Source: Actinokineospora fastidiosa
GTDB taxonomy: Bacteria > Actinomycetota > Actinomycetes > Mycobacteriales > Pseudonocardiaceae
Assembly (NCBI RefSeq): GCF_014648415.1
Contig: NZ_BMRB01000003.1
Location: forward strand, 434,001-498,000
Length of the DNA: 64,000 bases
Reading direction: 5' to 3'
Shown: one piece after another, positions 29,068 through 38,191 of the stretch
Numbering within the stretch: the stretch's first letter is position 1
Layout of the letters: every line of letters starts with the position of its first letter
The notes under the pieces: generated by a model
Databases searched by the model: none
What the model saw: the letters and a program-made list of their open reading frames with translations, nothing else
Told to the model about the DNA's origin: nothing
Program-made: the position numbers and the translations under genes

Positions 29068-30054
29068 ATGGAGTTGGAGCTGCGCCACTTCAAAATCATC
29101 TGCGCCGTGGCCGAGGCAGGCAGCATCACCAAGGCCGCGTCGACGCTGGGGCTCGCCCAACCCGCGCTGACCGCCCAGCTCCACCGGATCGAGCGCGCGC
29201 TCGGCGGCCCGCTGTTCGAACGCGACCGTCGCGGCGCGCGGCCCACCCCGCTGGGCGAGCTGGTGCTGGCCAGGGCCAAGCTGCTGCTGCCCGCGGTGTC
29301 CGGCCTGCGCGAGGAGGCCGCCCGCTTCGCCAACAACGCCGCGCTGCCCGGCGACACCCCGGCCCGGCTGCGGCTGGGCTCGGCCACCGGCCCGGTGCTC
29401 GGCGGGCTGGTGCACCAGCTCAACGCCGTGCACCCGGAGCTGGAGGTGACCACGCACGTGTCATGGTCGTCGGAGGAGCTGGCGGGCATGCTCGCCGACG
29501 GCCGCGTCGACTACGCCCTGGTCGGCGTGTGCGGCGACGCCCCGCCGCCCGCCCAGCCGGGGCTGATCTGGCGGACCCTGGCCACCGACCCGGTGTTCGT
29601 GCTGCTGTCCACCGACCACCCGGAGGCGGGCAAGGCCGAGGTCGAGCTGTCCGCGCTCGCGGGCGAGCAGTGGGGCGCCACGCCCGGCGACGGCTGCTTC
29701 GCCGAATGCTTCGCCGCGGCCTGCGCGCGGGCGGGCTTCACGCCGAGGACCCTGTACGAGACCGACGTGGTGACCTGCATCGACATGGTCGAGGCCGGGG
29801 ACGCCGTCGTGCTGTGCCAGCCGATGTTCCGGGAGATGCCCGGCGTCGTGCCCGTGCCGATCGCGGGCAATCCGCTGCGCTGGCGCAACCTGGTCGGCTG
29901 GCACCCCGACAGCGCCACCGCGTCCTTCGCCGACCAGCTGGTCAAACTCGCGGGCGCGGCATACCAGGACGTGATCGCGCGCAGGCCGAGGTACTCCCGG
30001 TTCCTGGAGCGCTACCCCATGTACGGGGTCGAGGGAGACCGCGCGGCGCTATGA
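29068..30054 (+). CDS. LysR-family transcriptional regulator
   Basis: The 328-aa protein has an N-terminal winged helix (about 1-60: MELELRHFKIICAVAEAGSI, TLGLAQPALTAQLHRIERAL) and a periplasmic-binding-like effector domain (about 95-300). It is divergent from the broken glycosidase-like gene with 136 bp between starts, the usual arrangement for a LysR regulator and its target. The effector cannot be predicted; a sugar derivative or aromatic acid are both possible. Confidence 0.9.
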   Translation: MELELRHFKIICAVAEAGSITKAASTLGLAQPALTAQLHRIERALGGPLFERDRRGARPTPLGELVLARAKLLLPAVSGLREEAARFANNAALPGDTPARLRLGSATGPVLGGLVHQLNAVHPELEVTTHVSWSSEELAGMLADGRVDYALVGVCGDAPPPAQPGLIWRTLATDPVFVLLSTDHPEAGKAEVELSALAGEQWGATPGDGCFAECFAAACARAGFTPRTLYETDVVTCIDMVEAGDAVVLCQPMFREMPGVVPVPIAGNPLRWRNLVGWHPDSATASFADQLVKLAGAAYQDVIARRPRYSRFLERYPMYGVEGDRAAL

Positions 30055-30164
30055 CCAAGTGCTATTACCACTGACCGATTTCTCCCGATTACCGTCTCCT
30101 GCACCTGCCTACCCGGGTGGCAGCCATCCGTTTGCACTCGCCCTGCGTTCAGAGGAGAAACGGC

Positions 30165-31607
30165 ATGGCCAGGAAAGTCACAGCCGTGCTCGGCGCCGCC
30201 ATCATGGCGGCGGGCACGTTCGTGGCCTTAGCGCCCACCGTATCCGCAGCCCCTGTCGACACCATGCACACCGCGCTCCAGCGCGACCTCGGCCTCACCT
30301 CGGCCGAGGCCACCGTCCGGCTCGCCGACGAGGCCACCGCCTCGCGGGCCGACCGCACGATCCGCAAGCGTCTCGGCCACCGCTTCGGCGGCAGCTGGTA
30401 CGACGCCGCCACCGGCTCCCTCGTCGTCGGCGCCACCGACCCGGCATCGGCGCGGACGGCACGCGCCGCAGGCGCCGAGGTCCGGATGGTCACCCGCAGC
30501 GAGGCCACGCTGGACAGGCTGAAGGCCAGGCTCGACGCCAACCGCGCCGCCGTCCCGGCGTCGGTGATCGGCTGGCACGTCGACGTCACCACCAACTCCA
30601 TCGTCGTCTCCGTCCGCCCGAACGCGCTGGCCGACGCCCACCGGTTCGCCAAGGCCAGCGGCGTCCCGATGCAGGCCGTGCGCGTCCAGGCGTCCACGGA
30701 GGCCCCGCGCCCGCTGATCGACGTGGTCGGCGGCAACGCGTACTACATCGGCAGCGGGACCCGCTGCTCGATCGGCTTCTCGGTCAACGGCGGCTTCATC
30801 ACCGCGGGCCACTGTGGACGGCGGGGAGCGACGACCAGCCAGCCCAGCGGCACGTTCTCCGGGTCCAGCTTCCCGGGCGACGACATGGCCTACGTGGCGG
30901 TGTCCTCGGGCAACACGATGATCGCCGCGGTCAACAACTACAACGGCGGCCGCGTGGCCGTCGCGGGCTCCCAGGACGCCCCGGTCGGCTCGTCGATCTG
31001 CCGCTCCGGCTCGACCACGGGGTGGCACTGCGGCACCATCCAGGCCCGCAACTCGACCGTCAACTACCCCGAGGGATCGGTGTACGGGCTGATCCGCACG
31101 ACGGTGTGCGCCGAGCCCGGCGACTCCGGCGGCTCGGCGATCTCGGGCAACCAGGCCCAGGGCGTCACCTCCGGCGGCTCCGGCAACTGCCGCACCGGCG
31201 GGACGACGTACTTCCAGCCGGTGAACGAGATCCTGCAGACCTACGGCCGCACCCTCCTCACCTCCGGCGGCGGCGGGAACCCGCCCGACCCGGCGGACTG
31301 CGACGGCGCGAGCGCCACCTACACCGGCTCCCTGTCCAGCGGCGGCCAGCAGGCCCAGCCCAACGGCAGCTACTACTACTCGTCGGCCTCCGGCGGCCAC
31401 CTCGGCTGCCTGACCGGCCCCTCCGGCACCGACTTCGACCTGTACCTGCAGAAGTGGAACGGCTCGACCTGGCAGACGGTCGCGAGCGGCACCACTCCGG
31501 CGGCATCGGAACGGGTCACGTACACCGGAACAGCGGGCTACTACCGCTGGATCGTCCACGCGTACAGCGGCTCCGGCAGCTACTCCCTGGCCGCAGGCCG
31601 CCCGTGA
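30165..31607 (+). CDS. Secreted S1 serine protease with PPC-like domain
   Basis: This 480-aa exported protein has a signal peptide (to about 30, cleavage after VSAA) and an alpha-lytic/streptogrisin-type propeptide (about 35-190). A chymotrypsin-fold protease (about 195-370) with His in TAGHCG, Asp in GDDMAYVAV and Ser in EPGDSGGSA follows. A short GGGGNPPDP linker leads to a C-terminal pre-peptidase C-type beta domain (TYTGSLSSGGQQ to GSYSLAAG). The propeptide folds the protease and is then removed. GAGGAG lies before the ATG. A terminator follows. Probably a nutritional extracellular protease. Confidence 0.93.
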   Translation: MARKVTAVLGAAIMAAGTFVALAPTVSAAPVDTMHTALQRDLGLTSAEATVRLADEATASRADRTIRKRLGHRFGGSWYDAATGSLVVGATDPASARTARAAGAEVRMVTRSEATLDRLKARLDANRAAVPASVIGWHVDVTTNSIVVSVRPNALADAHRFAKASGVPMQAVRVQASTEAPRPLIDVVGGNAYYIGSGTRCSIGFSVNGGFITAGHCGRRGATTSQPSGTFSGSSFPGDDMAYVAVSSGNTMIAAVNNYNGGRVAVAGSQDAPVGSSICRSGSTTGWHCGTIQARNSTVNYPEGSVYGLIRTTVCAEPGDSGGSAISGNQAQGVTSGGSGNCRTGGTTYFQPVNEILQTYGRTLLTSGGGGNPPDPADCDGASATYTGSLSSGGQQAQPNGSYYYSSASGGHLGCLTGPSGTDFDLYLQKWNGSTWQTVASGTTPAASERVTYTGTAGYYRWIVHAYSGSGSYSLAAGRP

Positions 31608-31614
31608 GGTGAGA

Positions 31615-31647
31615 CGAGGGCGCCCGCACCCCACGCGGGCGCCCTCG
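31615..31647 (+). terminator. Terminator of S1 protease gene
   Basis: Perfect 13-bp arms CGAGGGCGCCCGC and GCGGGCGCCCTCG enclose a 7-nt loop, about 8 bp past the stop. Confidence 0.75.
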
Positions 31648-31689
31648 CTCGCTCGATCACACCGCCAGCGACTGTCCGCACCGTGAGGA

Positions 31690-32050
31690 GCGGGTGGGAG
31701 CCGCTGGGTTCAGCGCCCCGCACACCGACCAGCGAACGCACTCCTGGCACCAAACCCAGTCCTGCCCGGACCGACAGTGGCCCAACCCCCACCAGCCCTC
31801 CAAGCACGCCCCTCGCCAAACCAACTCCCACCCGGACCAACAGCGCCGGAACACAGCCACCAGCGCACACCACCCCGCAACAACTAGCCAACCCACGCTC
31901 AGCACCGCGCCAAGTCCCATCCGGATCGACAGCGGCCTAACACCCCCATCGGTGCCACCGCCCCGCGCTCAGTCAGCCGCCCACGCTCAGCGCCGAGCCG
32001 ACTCCCACCCGAACCGACAGCGGTTCAACACCAGCCCTCGCACACCAGCC
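31690..32050. repeat. Degenerate repeats in gene-free stretch 31608-32058
   Basis: At least four units share the plus-strand core CCGACAGYGGYYCAACNC with surrounding cACCCGGA/cCACCAGC stretches, separated by divergent copies. They are the same type as the 8.4-8.9 kb tract, with the common core CCGACAGCGG. No frame has an RBS or convincing composition. I see no other feature in this 450-bp stretch except the terminator at its left end. Confidence 0.6.
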
Positions 32051-32058
32051 GGGCGCCC

Positions 32059-32985
32059 TCACGTCCGATACCGGGCCACCAACTCCCCACCGATCCTCGC
32101 CAGTTCCGTCTGGACCGACGGTGGGTCCACCACCTCCACCAGCCCGCCCCACCCCGCCAACTGGCGGGCGATGTCGAGTGGGGTTGGGGCGCCGACCCGG
32201 ACGAGGTCGCCGTCGACGTGGCAGTGGCGTCCGAAGTGGTCGCGGAGGATGGGGATGTACCGGGCCTCGATCCGCAGGGTCGCCCAGGTTCGGGAGCGGC
32301 GGTCCTCCACCTCGCCCACCACCTGGTCCCACGCCTCCGTCAGGTCGAAGTCGGCAGGGCGGTCCGCGGGCTCGTCGGTGGGCTCGGCGGCGACGACGCG
32401 GTCCAAGCGGAATGTGCGTCTGCCGCGCGGTGTGCCCGCGATGAGGTACCAGACCTCGTCCTTGTCCACCAACCCCCACGGGTCCACCAGGCGGACCGTC
32501 TCCTCGCGAGCCCGGTTGACGTAGGTCAGGTGGACCTTCCTGCGGCGGACCACGGCCGCCTGGAGCAGGTCGACCAGCTCCGGGCGGCCCCTCGGCCGGT
32601 CTCCCCAGCGGGTCGGGTCGATCATGGTCGCGGTGGCGGCGGCCTCGGCGTCGGCGCGGAACGGGGTGGGCAGGGCCCGGACCAGCTTGCGCAGGGCGGC
32701 CTTCGCCTCCGGAGAGACCGCGGCGGCCGGGCCGACGAGCAGGAACAGCGCCTGCGCCTCGGTCGCCGACAGCCCCGTGAGGTCCGTGCGCGCCCCGCCG
32801 ACCAGCGACCAGCCGCCGCCCCGACCCGGCTGCGGGTACACCGGGACGCCCGCCGCCGACAACGCCTCCAGATCACGCCGGGCCGTGGCGACGGACACCT
32901 CCAGCTCCTCGGCCAGCTCGGCGGCGGTGACGCGGCCGCGGGCCTGCATGAGCAGCAGGGCGGCGACGAGACGGTCGGCGCGCAT
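32059..32985 (-). CDS. WYL-domain regulator (YafY type)
   Basis: A 308-aa regulator with an N-terminal DeoR-like winged helix (about 1-60, RVTAAELAEELEVSVATARRDLEAL). A WYL domain (about 135-215) contains VKVHLTYVN-like strands and VDPWGLVDKDEVWYLIAGT, and a WCX C-terminal extension follows. WYL proteins sense nucleic acids or small ligands and often repress DNA-damage or defence genes. The ATG follows GGAG by 7 nt. It is divergent from the VOC gene, and a perfect inverted repeat lies between the two starts. Confidence 0.9.
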   Translation of the reverse strand: MRADRLVAALLLMQARGRVTAAELAEELEVSVATARRDLEALSAAGVPVYPQPGRGGGWSLVGGARTDLTGLSATEAQALFLLVGPAAAVSPEAKAALRKLVRALPTPFRADAEAAATATMIDPTRWGDRPRGRPELVDLLQAAVVRRRKVHLTYVNRAREETVRLVDPWGLVDKDEVWYLIAGTPRGRRTFRLDRVVAAEPTDEPADRPADFDLTEAWDQVVGEVEDRRSRTWATLRIEARYIPILRDHFGRHCHVDGDLVRVGAPTPLDIARQLAGWGGLVEVVDPPSVQTELARIGGELVARYRT

Positions 32986-32994
32986 GGGTTCTCC

Positions 32995-33019
32995 AAAGTG
33001 CTCAGTTGGTGAGCACTTT
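32995..33019. promoter_or_regulatory. Perfect inverted repeat between WYL and VOC genes
   Basis: The arms AAAGTGCTCA and TGAGCACTTT (10 bp, perfect) enclose GTTGG. The site begins 10 bp before the WYL start and ends 19 bp before the VOC ATG. It probably is the WYL protein's operator controlling both divergent genes. Confidence 0.75.
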
Positions 33020-33037
33020 AGGCGCGATGCTGGTCCC

Positions 33038-33430
33038 ATGCTTCGAGGACTCACCACCGTCAACTACTTCGCCGACGACGTCAGCGCCGCCGCCGACTGG
33101 TACGCCACCGTGCTCGGCGTCGAGCCGTACTTCTCCCGCGACGTGGACGGCTCGCCCGCCTACATCGAGTTCCGCATCGGCGACTACCAGCACGAACTCG
33201 GCATCCTCTCGCGCCGGTTCGCCTCCCCGCCGCCGGGCGGGGCGATGATCTACTGGGCCGTCGACGACGTCCACGCCGCCTTCGAGCGGCTGCTGTCGCT
33301 GGGCGCCACCCAGCACCTGCCCCCGACCGAGCACGGCCCCGGTTTCGTCACCGCGTCGGTGACGGACCCGTTCGGGAACGTCCTCGGCGTCATGTTCAAC
33401 AAGCACTACCTGGAGGTGCTGGGCGCGTGA
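33038..33430 (+). CDS. VOC-family glyoxalase-like protein
   Basis: The 130-aa protein has two beta-alpha-beta-beta-beta units of the vicinal oxygen chelate fold (LTTVNYFADDVSAAADWY, then YWAVDDVHAAFERLLSLGA). The end DPFGNVLGVMFN is typical. Members bind a metal and act as glyoxalases, dioxygenases or antibiotic-binding proteins; which one applies is not clear. It overlaps the YdeI-like gene by GTGA and is divergent from a WYL regulator that probably controls it. Confidence 0.88.
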   Translation: MLRGLTTVNYFADDVSAAADWYATVLGVEPYFSRDVDGSPAYIEFRIGDYQHELGILSRRFASPPPGGAMIYWAVDDVHAAFERLLSLGATQHLPPTEHGPGFVTASVTDPFGNVLGVMFNKHYLEVLGA

Positions 33431-33948
33431 ACGTCACCGAATGGCGCACCTGGCTGGCCGAGCACGGCGAGTCGGAAACCGAGGTGTGGCTGGACATCCA
33501 CCCCGGCCTCCCGTACGCGGTGGCCGTCGAGCACGCCCTGTGCTTCGGCTGGATCGACAGCCAGGCCGCGGGCTCCCGGCTCCGCTTCACCCCCCGCAAC
33601 CCCGACAGCGGCTGGAGCAGGCTCAATCGCGACCGCGCCGAGCGCATGACCGCCGCGGGCCTGATGACCCCGCGCGGCCAGGCCCTCATCGACACGGCCA
33701 AGGCGACCGGCATGTGGGAGGTCGGCGAGATCGTCCCCGACGACCTGCGCGCACTCCTCGACCGCAACACCACCGCCCGCGCCAACTTCGACCGCTTCCC
33801 CCCGTCGTCCAAGCGCCTGATCCTGGAATGGATCGCCACCGCCAAACGCCCCGAGACCCGCAGGCGCAGACTGATTCAGACGGTCGACCTGGCCGAGGAG
33901 AACATCCGCGCCAACCACCCGAGGTCCCGATCGACCGCAACCCGATAA
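33427..33948 (+). CDS. YdeI/OmpD-associated family protein
   Basis: The 173-aa protein belongs to the YdeI/OmpD-associated (bacteriocin-protection, DUF1905-like) group. Visible features are EVWLDIHPGLPYAVAVEHAL, CFGWIDSQ, RFTPRNPDSGWSRLN and the C-terminal WIATAKRPETRRRRL. The family is common in actinobacteria; some members were linked to antimicrobial resistance or are regulated by stress. GTG start overlaps the VOC stop, so the two form an operon. Confidence 0.85.
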   Translation: MNVTEWRTWLAEHGESETEVWLDIHPGLPYAVAVEHALCFGWIDSQAAGSRLRFTPRNPDSGWSRLNRDRAERMTAAGLMTPRGQALIDTAKATGMWEVGEIVPDDLRALLDRNTTARANFDRFPPSSKRLILEWIATAKRPETRRRRLIQTVDLAEENIRANHPRSRSTATR

Positions 33949-34018
33949 CCGCCACGGCGGGCCGCAGACGCAGAGGGCAGGTGCGCCCGGACCCGCACGA
34001 CTTCCAGAGCCGCGAGGA

Positions 34019-35413
34019 CTAACCGGCCACCCGAATACGGTCGCGCCCCTGCTGCTTCGCCTCGTACAACGCCGCGTCCGCCGCCCTCAACAACGCGTCC
34101 AAATCCGTCGCCGGCCCTGACCCCGCGGCGATCCCGATGGAGGTCGTGCGGCCGCCGATGGTGACCGGTCTGCCGCGCTTGTCGGTCGCCGGGACGTGCA
34201 GGTCGGCGATGCCGCGCCGCACGCGTTCGGCGACGGACATGGCGGCGGCGGCGTCGGTGTCGGGGAGCAGGAGCACGAACTCCTCGCCGCCGAAGCGGCC
34301 CACCAGGTCGCCGTGGCGGGTCGTCTCGCGCAGGACCGCGCCGACCGCGCGCAGCACAGCGTCCCCGGCCGGGTGGCCCCAGGTGTCGTTGACCTGCTTG
34401 AAGTGGTCGAGGTCGATCACCGCGACGGCGAGCGGGCCGGAGAGCCTGCGGGCCCGGTCGACCTCGCGGCCCGCCTCCTCGTGCCAGCCGAGGCTGTTGA
34501 GCAGCTGGGTCTTGTGGTCGGTCCGGGCGTCGCCCCGGGCAGTCTCGATCTGCAGCGCGCCCCAGTCCAGGGCGGCCAGCAGGGGAACGAGGATCAGCGG
34601 GGCCAGCCACGCGTGCGCGGTGGCCAGGGCCGCGATGACGGCCAGGCACACCATCACCGCGCCGCCCAGGTTGTCGCGCCTGCTGCCCGCGATCGCCTCC
34701 CACGTCGCGTGCGCGCTCGACAGCGCGATCACCCCCGCGATGGCGAAGGCGTTCACCAGGAAGTACGCCACCCCAGCGCCCGCGAGGAACAGCCCGTCGC
34801 CGACGCCGATCGCGTTGTCCACGGACACGCCCGCCAGTCGCATCACCGCCATGGACGCCAGCGCGGCCAGCAGGATCCCCGCCGTGCCGAAGGTGTACCG
34901 GTAGAGCGGGCGGCGGGCCACCGGGTACAGCTGCACGCGCAACAGGATCAGCGCGGCCACCGCCATCCACGCGGGCAGCAGGACCATGCCCGGCAGGATC
35001 CACACGACGCTGGTGTCCATGTGCGGTCCGCCCGCCGCCTGGTCGCGGCGGGTCTCCTCGGTGCGCCGCGACAGCCAGCGGTGCGCGGCGCCCGCCGCGA
35101 CCAGCACGGCGAAGCGGTACCAGTCCAGCGTGACCGGCGGGGCGTCGGTGAGCATCGCCCACGCCGCCGTCGCCACGGTGATCGCCTCGAAAGCGAGCAC
35201 GTACGCGCGTGCCGACGGCGGCAGGTCCGTCAAGCTGGGCTTACGCGGGTCGGCCACACTGGATCCGGCTGGAGGTGAGCCCGATGAGCCGCGACTGGTG
35301 ACCCCGACGGAGGTCGGGTCGTTGTCCTGTCCAGACGTGTCCTGAGCAACCGGTGAGGAAGGAGACTCCGATGAGCCGCGACTGGTGAGACCCACTTCGG
35401 TCCCGTTCCCCAT
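34019..35413 (-). CDS. Membrane diguanylate cyclase (GGDEF)
   Basis: This 464-aa protein has a cytosolic N-terminal tail with two near-copies of VG[LV]TSRGSS[EG]S (about 8-18 and 37-47). Six to seven TM segments (about 75-270) and a GGDEF domain follow. The active site reads GGEEF, and an intact inhibitory I-site RHGD lies 5 residues before it. It should make c-di-GMP with product inhibition. No EAL domain is present. c-di-GMP governs BldD and development in sporulating actinomycetes; the signal sensed by the membrane part is unknown. Confidence 0.92.
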   Translation of the reverse strand: MGNGTEVGLTSRGSSESPSSPVAQDTSGQDNDPTSVGVTSRGSSGSPPAGSSVADPRKPSLTDLPPSARAYVLAFEAITVATAAWAMLTDAPPVTLDWYRFAVLVAAGAAHRWLSRRTEETRRDQAAGGPHMDTSVVWILPGMVLLPAWMAVAALILLRVQLYPVARRPLYRYTFGTAGILLAALASMAVMRLAGVSVDNAIGVGDGLFLAGAGVAYFLVNAFAIAGVIALSSAHATWEAIAGSRRDNLGGAVMVCLAVIAALATAHAWLAPLILVPLLAALDWGALQIETARGDARTDHKTQLLNSLGWHEEAGREVDRARRLSGPLAVAVIDLDHFKQVNDTWGHPAGDAVLRAVGAVLRETTRHGDLVGRFGGEEFVLLLPDTDAAAAMSVAERVRRGIADLHVPATDKRGRPVTIGGRTTSIGIAAGSGPATDLDALLRAADAALYEAKQQGRDRIRVAG

Positions 35414-35582
35414 CCCACCTCCCTGGTCGCGTGATAGGACGCGGGAGCCGTGACCGGGTTCCGCTCCGGTGAGACCGCGCCGCGTCCGGCGACCGCGTCG
35501 CCCGTGCGGAGCGTAGCCCTCTCGGCACGCGCCGTTCAGACGATGCTCGCGTGCATGATCGCCTACGGCAAGGTGGGCGGAC

Positions 35583-36461
35583 TCACGCGGGTACCCACTC
35601 GCGCAGGGGCGGCGGCTGACGGCGCTCCAGCCCGTAGGGCTCCAGCGCGCCGCCGAGCACCTCGGCGAAGGCCCGCTCGACCGAGGCGAGATCCCATTCG
35701 TCGCGCTGCAGCACGGGCGCCTTGAAGTACGGGTGGCCCACCAGGTGCAACTGCGTGCCGGTGCAGCGCACCACCTGGCCGGTGATCCCGGCCGCGCGGT
35801 CGGAGAGCAGGAACCGCACCAGCGGCGCGATGCGGTCCGGCGTCTCGGTCGGCTTCGACAGCTCAGCGCGCCGCGGCGAGTCCCACACCATCCTGGTGTA
35901 CGCCTTGGGGCACAGCGCGTTGACGCGGATGCCCTCGTCCTCGAGGTCCAGCGCCCACGACCAGGTCAGCGACGCCACCGCGCCCTTGCTCGCCGCGTAC
36001 ACGCCCAGCCCGCGCTGGCCCATCAGCGCCCCGGACGAGACGTTGACGATCGAGCCGCCACCGGTCTCGCGCATCCGCCGGACCGCGGCCAGCCCGACGT
36101 TGATCACGCCGAGCACGTTGACCTCGACGAGTTCCCGCGCCCGCGCCGGGTCGTCGTCCCACGGCTTGGCCGTGTAGTTCAGGCCCGCGTTGTTCACCAG
36201 CCCGTGCAGGACGCCGAACTCGCGCACCGCGGTGTCGACGATGCGCTCGGCCTCCTCCGGGTCGGCGACCGAGGCCACGCACGGCACCGCCGCGCCGCCC
36301 GCGGTCCGGATCCGGCCCGCCACCTCGGCGACCACGTCGGCGTCGACGTCGTTGACCACGACCCCCGCGCCGGAGGCGGCCAGGTACTCGGCGAACGCCG
36401 CGCCCAGGCCGCGACCGGCGCCGGTGACCACGATCGCCTTGCCGTCCATCGTGCTGTCCAT
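35583..36461 (-). CDS. Short-chain dehydrogenase/reductase
   Basis: A 292-aa SDR with cofactor motif TGAGRGLG (13-20), NNAG, a serine in IVNVSSGA and the YAASK catalytic pair. The end of the cofactor fold has a ND-V-D stretch favouring NAD. The C-terminal tail (ending EPYGLERRQPPPLREWVPA) is longer than in minimal SDRs. The ATG at 36461 follows GGGGAGGAG. It lies 144 bp downstream of the Baeyer-Villiger monooxygenase and probably shares its operon, for example by oxidising an alcohol to the ketone the monooxygenase uses. Confidence 0.88.
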   Translation of the reverse strand: MDSTMDGKAIVVTGAGRGLGAAFAEYLAASGAGVVVNDVDADVVAEVAGRIRTAGGAAVPCVASVADPEEAERIVDTAVREFGVLHGLVNNAGLNYTAKPWDDDPARARELVEVNVLGVINVGLAAVRRMRETGGGSIVNVSSGALMGQRGLGVYAASKGAVASLTWSWALDLEDEGIRVNALCPKAYTRMVWDSPRRAELSKPTETPDRIAPLVRFLLSDRAAGITGQVVRCTGTQLHLVGHPYFKAPVLQRDEWDLASVERAFAEVLGGALEPYGLERRQPPPLREWVPA

Positions 36462-36605
36462 GTGACTCCTCCCCAACCAACCGGCCCCGACTGAAATCCA
36501 CCGGCTGCGAGCCAGTGTCCGGGGCGGGAAGGGGTCGTGGCCTGTCCAGACGGCGAACGGGCGAATCCGGCGGTGAAGCCGGTGAATCGGTTCGGCTGGG
36601 CTGAA

Positions 36606-38114
36606 CTACCGGGCTGAACTGCCCGCCCCCACCGTGTCCCGCCGCCGGGCGACGACCTCGTACGCCGACGGGTCCACGCGCCGGGTCTGCAGCCAGTAAC
36701 GCCAGGTGAAGCCGGGCCAGATGGTCCGGTTGACGCCCTGGGAGTCCAGGTACCAGCTGGTGCAGCCGCCCTGCGTCCACACGCCGTCGGCGAGCTTGCG
36801 CTGGATCTCGGCGTTGAACCGCTCCTGCGCGCCGCGGCGGACCTCGATGGAGTCGCCGCCGTGCCGCTCGACCAGGCGCATCGCGTCGGCCACGTAGCGG
36901 ATCTGGGACTCGATCATGAAGACCACCGAGTTGTGGCCGAGGCCGGTGTTCGGGCCGAGCAGGAAGAACAGGTTGGGGAAGCCGTTGACGGTGATCCCCT
37001 TGTAGGTGTTGATCCCGTGCTCGCGCCAGGTCTTGGCCAGGTCCCGCCCGTCGCGGCCGGTGATGTCGAGGTAGTCGAAGGCGTCGGTGACGTGGAAGCC
37101 GGTGCCGTAGATGATCGTGTCGACCTCGATCTCGCGGCCGTCCTTGGTCACGATCGAGTTGGCCCGCACCTCGGCGACGCCGGAGGTGTCGAGGTCGACG
37201 TTGGGGCGGTTGAACGTCGGGTAGTAGTCGTTGGAGATGAGCACGCGCTTGCAGCCCAGCACGTAGTCCGGGGTGAGCTTGCGGACCATCTCCGGGTCCT
37301 TCACCGAGCGCTTGATGTTCCAGGCCGCGAGCTTGGAGGCGGCCTTGAGCAGGCCGAGGTTGCCGTTGAAGCCGACGGCGCGGACCTCGTTGAGCCAGTA
37401 CAGGAACGCCCGGTACGCGCGCTGCGTGCCGGGGATGCTGGCGAACGCCTTCTGCGTCCACGCGGGCATGGCGTGGTCGGGCTTGGGCATGACCCAGGGA
37501 GCGGTCCGCTGGAACAGCGTCAGGTGCTCGACCTGCTTGGCGATCCGCGGGACGAACTGGATCGCGCTGGCCCCGGTGCCGATGACGGCGACGCGCCTGC
37601 CGGTCAGGTCGTGGTCGTGGTCCCAGTCGGCGGAGTGGAACGCCTTGCCCTGGAAGTTCTCGATCCCGGGCAGCTCGGGCACCGACGGGATGTGCAGTGC
37701 GCCGACGCCCGCGACGACGTACTGGGCGACGTAGGTGTCGCCGGTCTTGGTGGCCACGTGCCAGCGCGCCTCGTCGGCGTCCCACCGGGCGCCCGCGACC
37801 TCGCAGTGGAAGCGGGTGTGGCGGCGCAGGCCCCACTTGTCGGCGACCTCGCGCATGTACGCCCAGATCTCCGGCTGCGGGGCGAAGGAGCGCGACCAGT
37901 CGGACTTCTGCTCGAAGGAGAAGGAGTACATGTGCGACTGGATGTCGCAGGCGCAGCCGGGGTAGGTGTTGTCCCGCCAGGTGCCGCCGAAGTCGGCAGC
38001 CTTCTCCAGCACGACGAAGTCGTCGCGGCCCTCGCGGCGGAGCTGGATCGCCATGCCCATGCCGGAGAACCCGGTCCCGACGACCACCACACCGGTGTGG
38101 ATGACCTTGCCCAT
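36606..38114 (-). CDS. Baeyer-Villiger-type flavin monooxygenase
   Basis: The 502-aa flavoprotein has two Rossmann motifs (GTGFSGMG near 13-20, GTGASAIQ near 179-186). The Baeyer-Villiger signature FQGKAFHSADWD at 154-165 lies between them. It should insert oxygen into ketones with NADPH and O2, giving esters or lactones. It is the first gene of an operon with an SDR, and a TetR gene is divergent with a palindrome between them. A catabolic pathway for a cyclic or steroid-like ketone is the likely context. Confidence 0.92.
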   Translation of the reverse strand: MGKVIHTGVVVVGTGFSGMGMAIQLRREGRDDFVVLEKAADFGGTWRDNTYPGCACDIQSHMYSFSFEQKSDWSRSFAPQPEIWAYMREVADKWGLRRHTRFHCEVAGARWDADEARWHVATKTGDTYVAQYVVAGVGALHIPSVPELPGIENFQGKAFHSADWDHDHDLTGRRVAVIGTGASAIQFVPRIAKQVEHLTLFQRTAPWVMPKPDHAMPAWTQKAFASIPGTQRAYRAFLYWLNEVRAVGFNGNLGLLKAASKLAAWNIKRSVKDPEMVRKLTPDYVLGCKRVLISNDYYPTFNRPNVDLDTSGVAEVRANSIVTKDGREIEVDTIIYGTGFHVTDAFDYLDITGRDGRDLAKTWREHGINTYKGITVNGFPNLFFLLGPNTGLGHNSVVFMIESQIRYVADAMRLVERHGGDSIEVRRGAQERFNAEIQRKLADGVWTQGGCTSWYLDSQGVNRTIWPGFTWRYWLQTRRVDPSAYEVVARRRDTVGAGSSAR

Positions 38115-38160
38115 GCGCCGATCCTCCCTCGCTGACTGTTACTCGCGGTCCAGCTTACTG

Positions 38161-38175
38161 GAAGTAGGTTACTTC
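38161..38175. promoter_or_regulatory. TetR operator between BVMO and tetR
   Basis: Perfect inverted repeat GAAGTA-GGT-TACTTC lies between the divergent starts at 38114 and 38192. Outer bases TAC and GTA two bases further on each side extend the symmetry. It probably is the binding site of the divergent TetR protein. Confidence 0.7.
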
Positions 38176-38191
38176 GGGTAGAGTCAATCTC

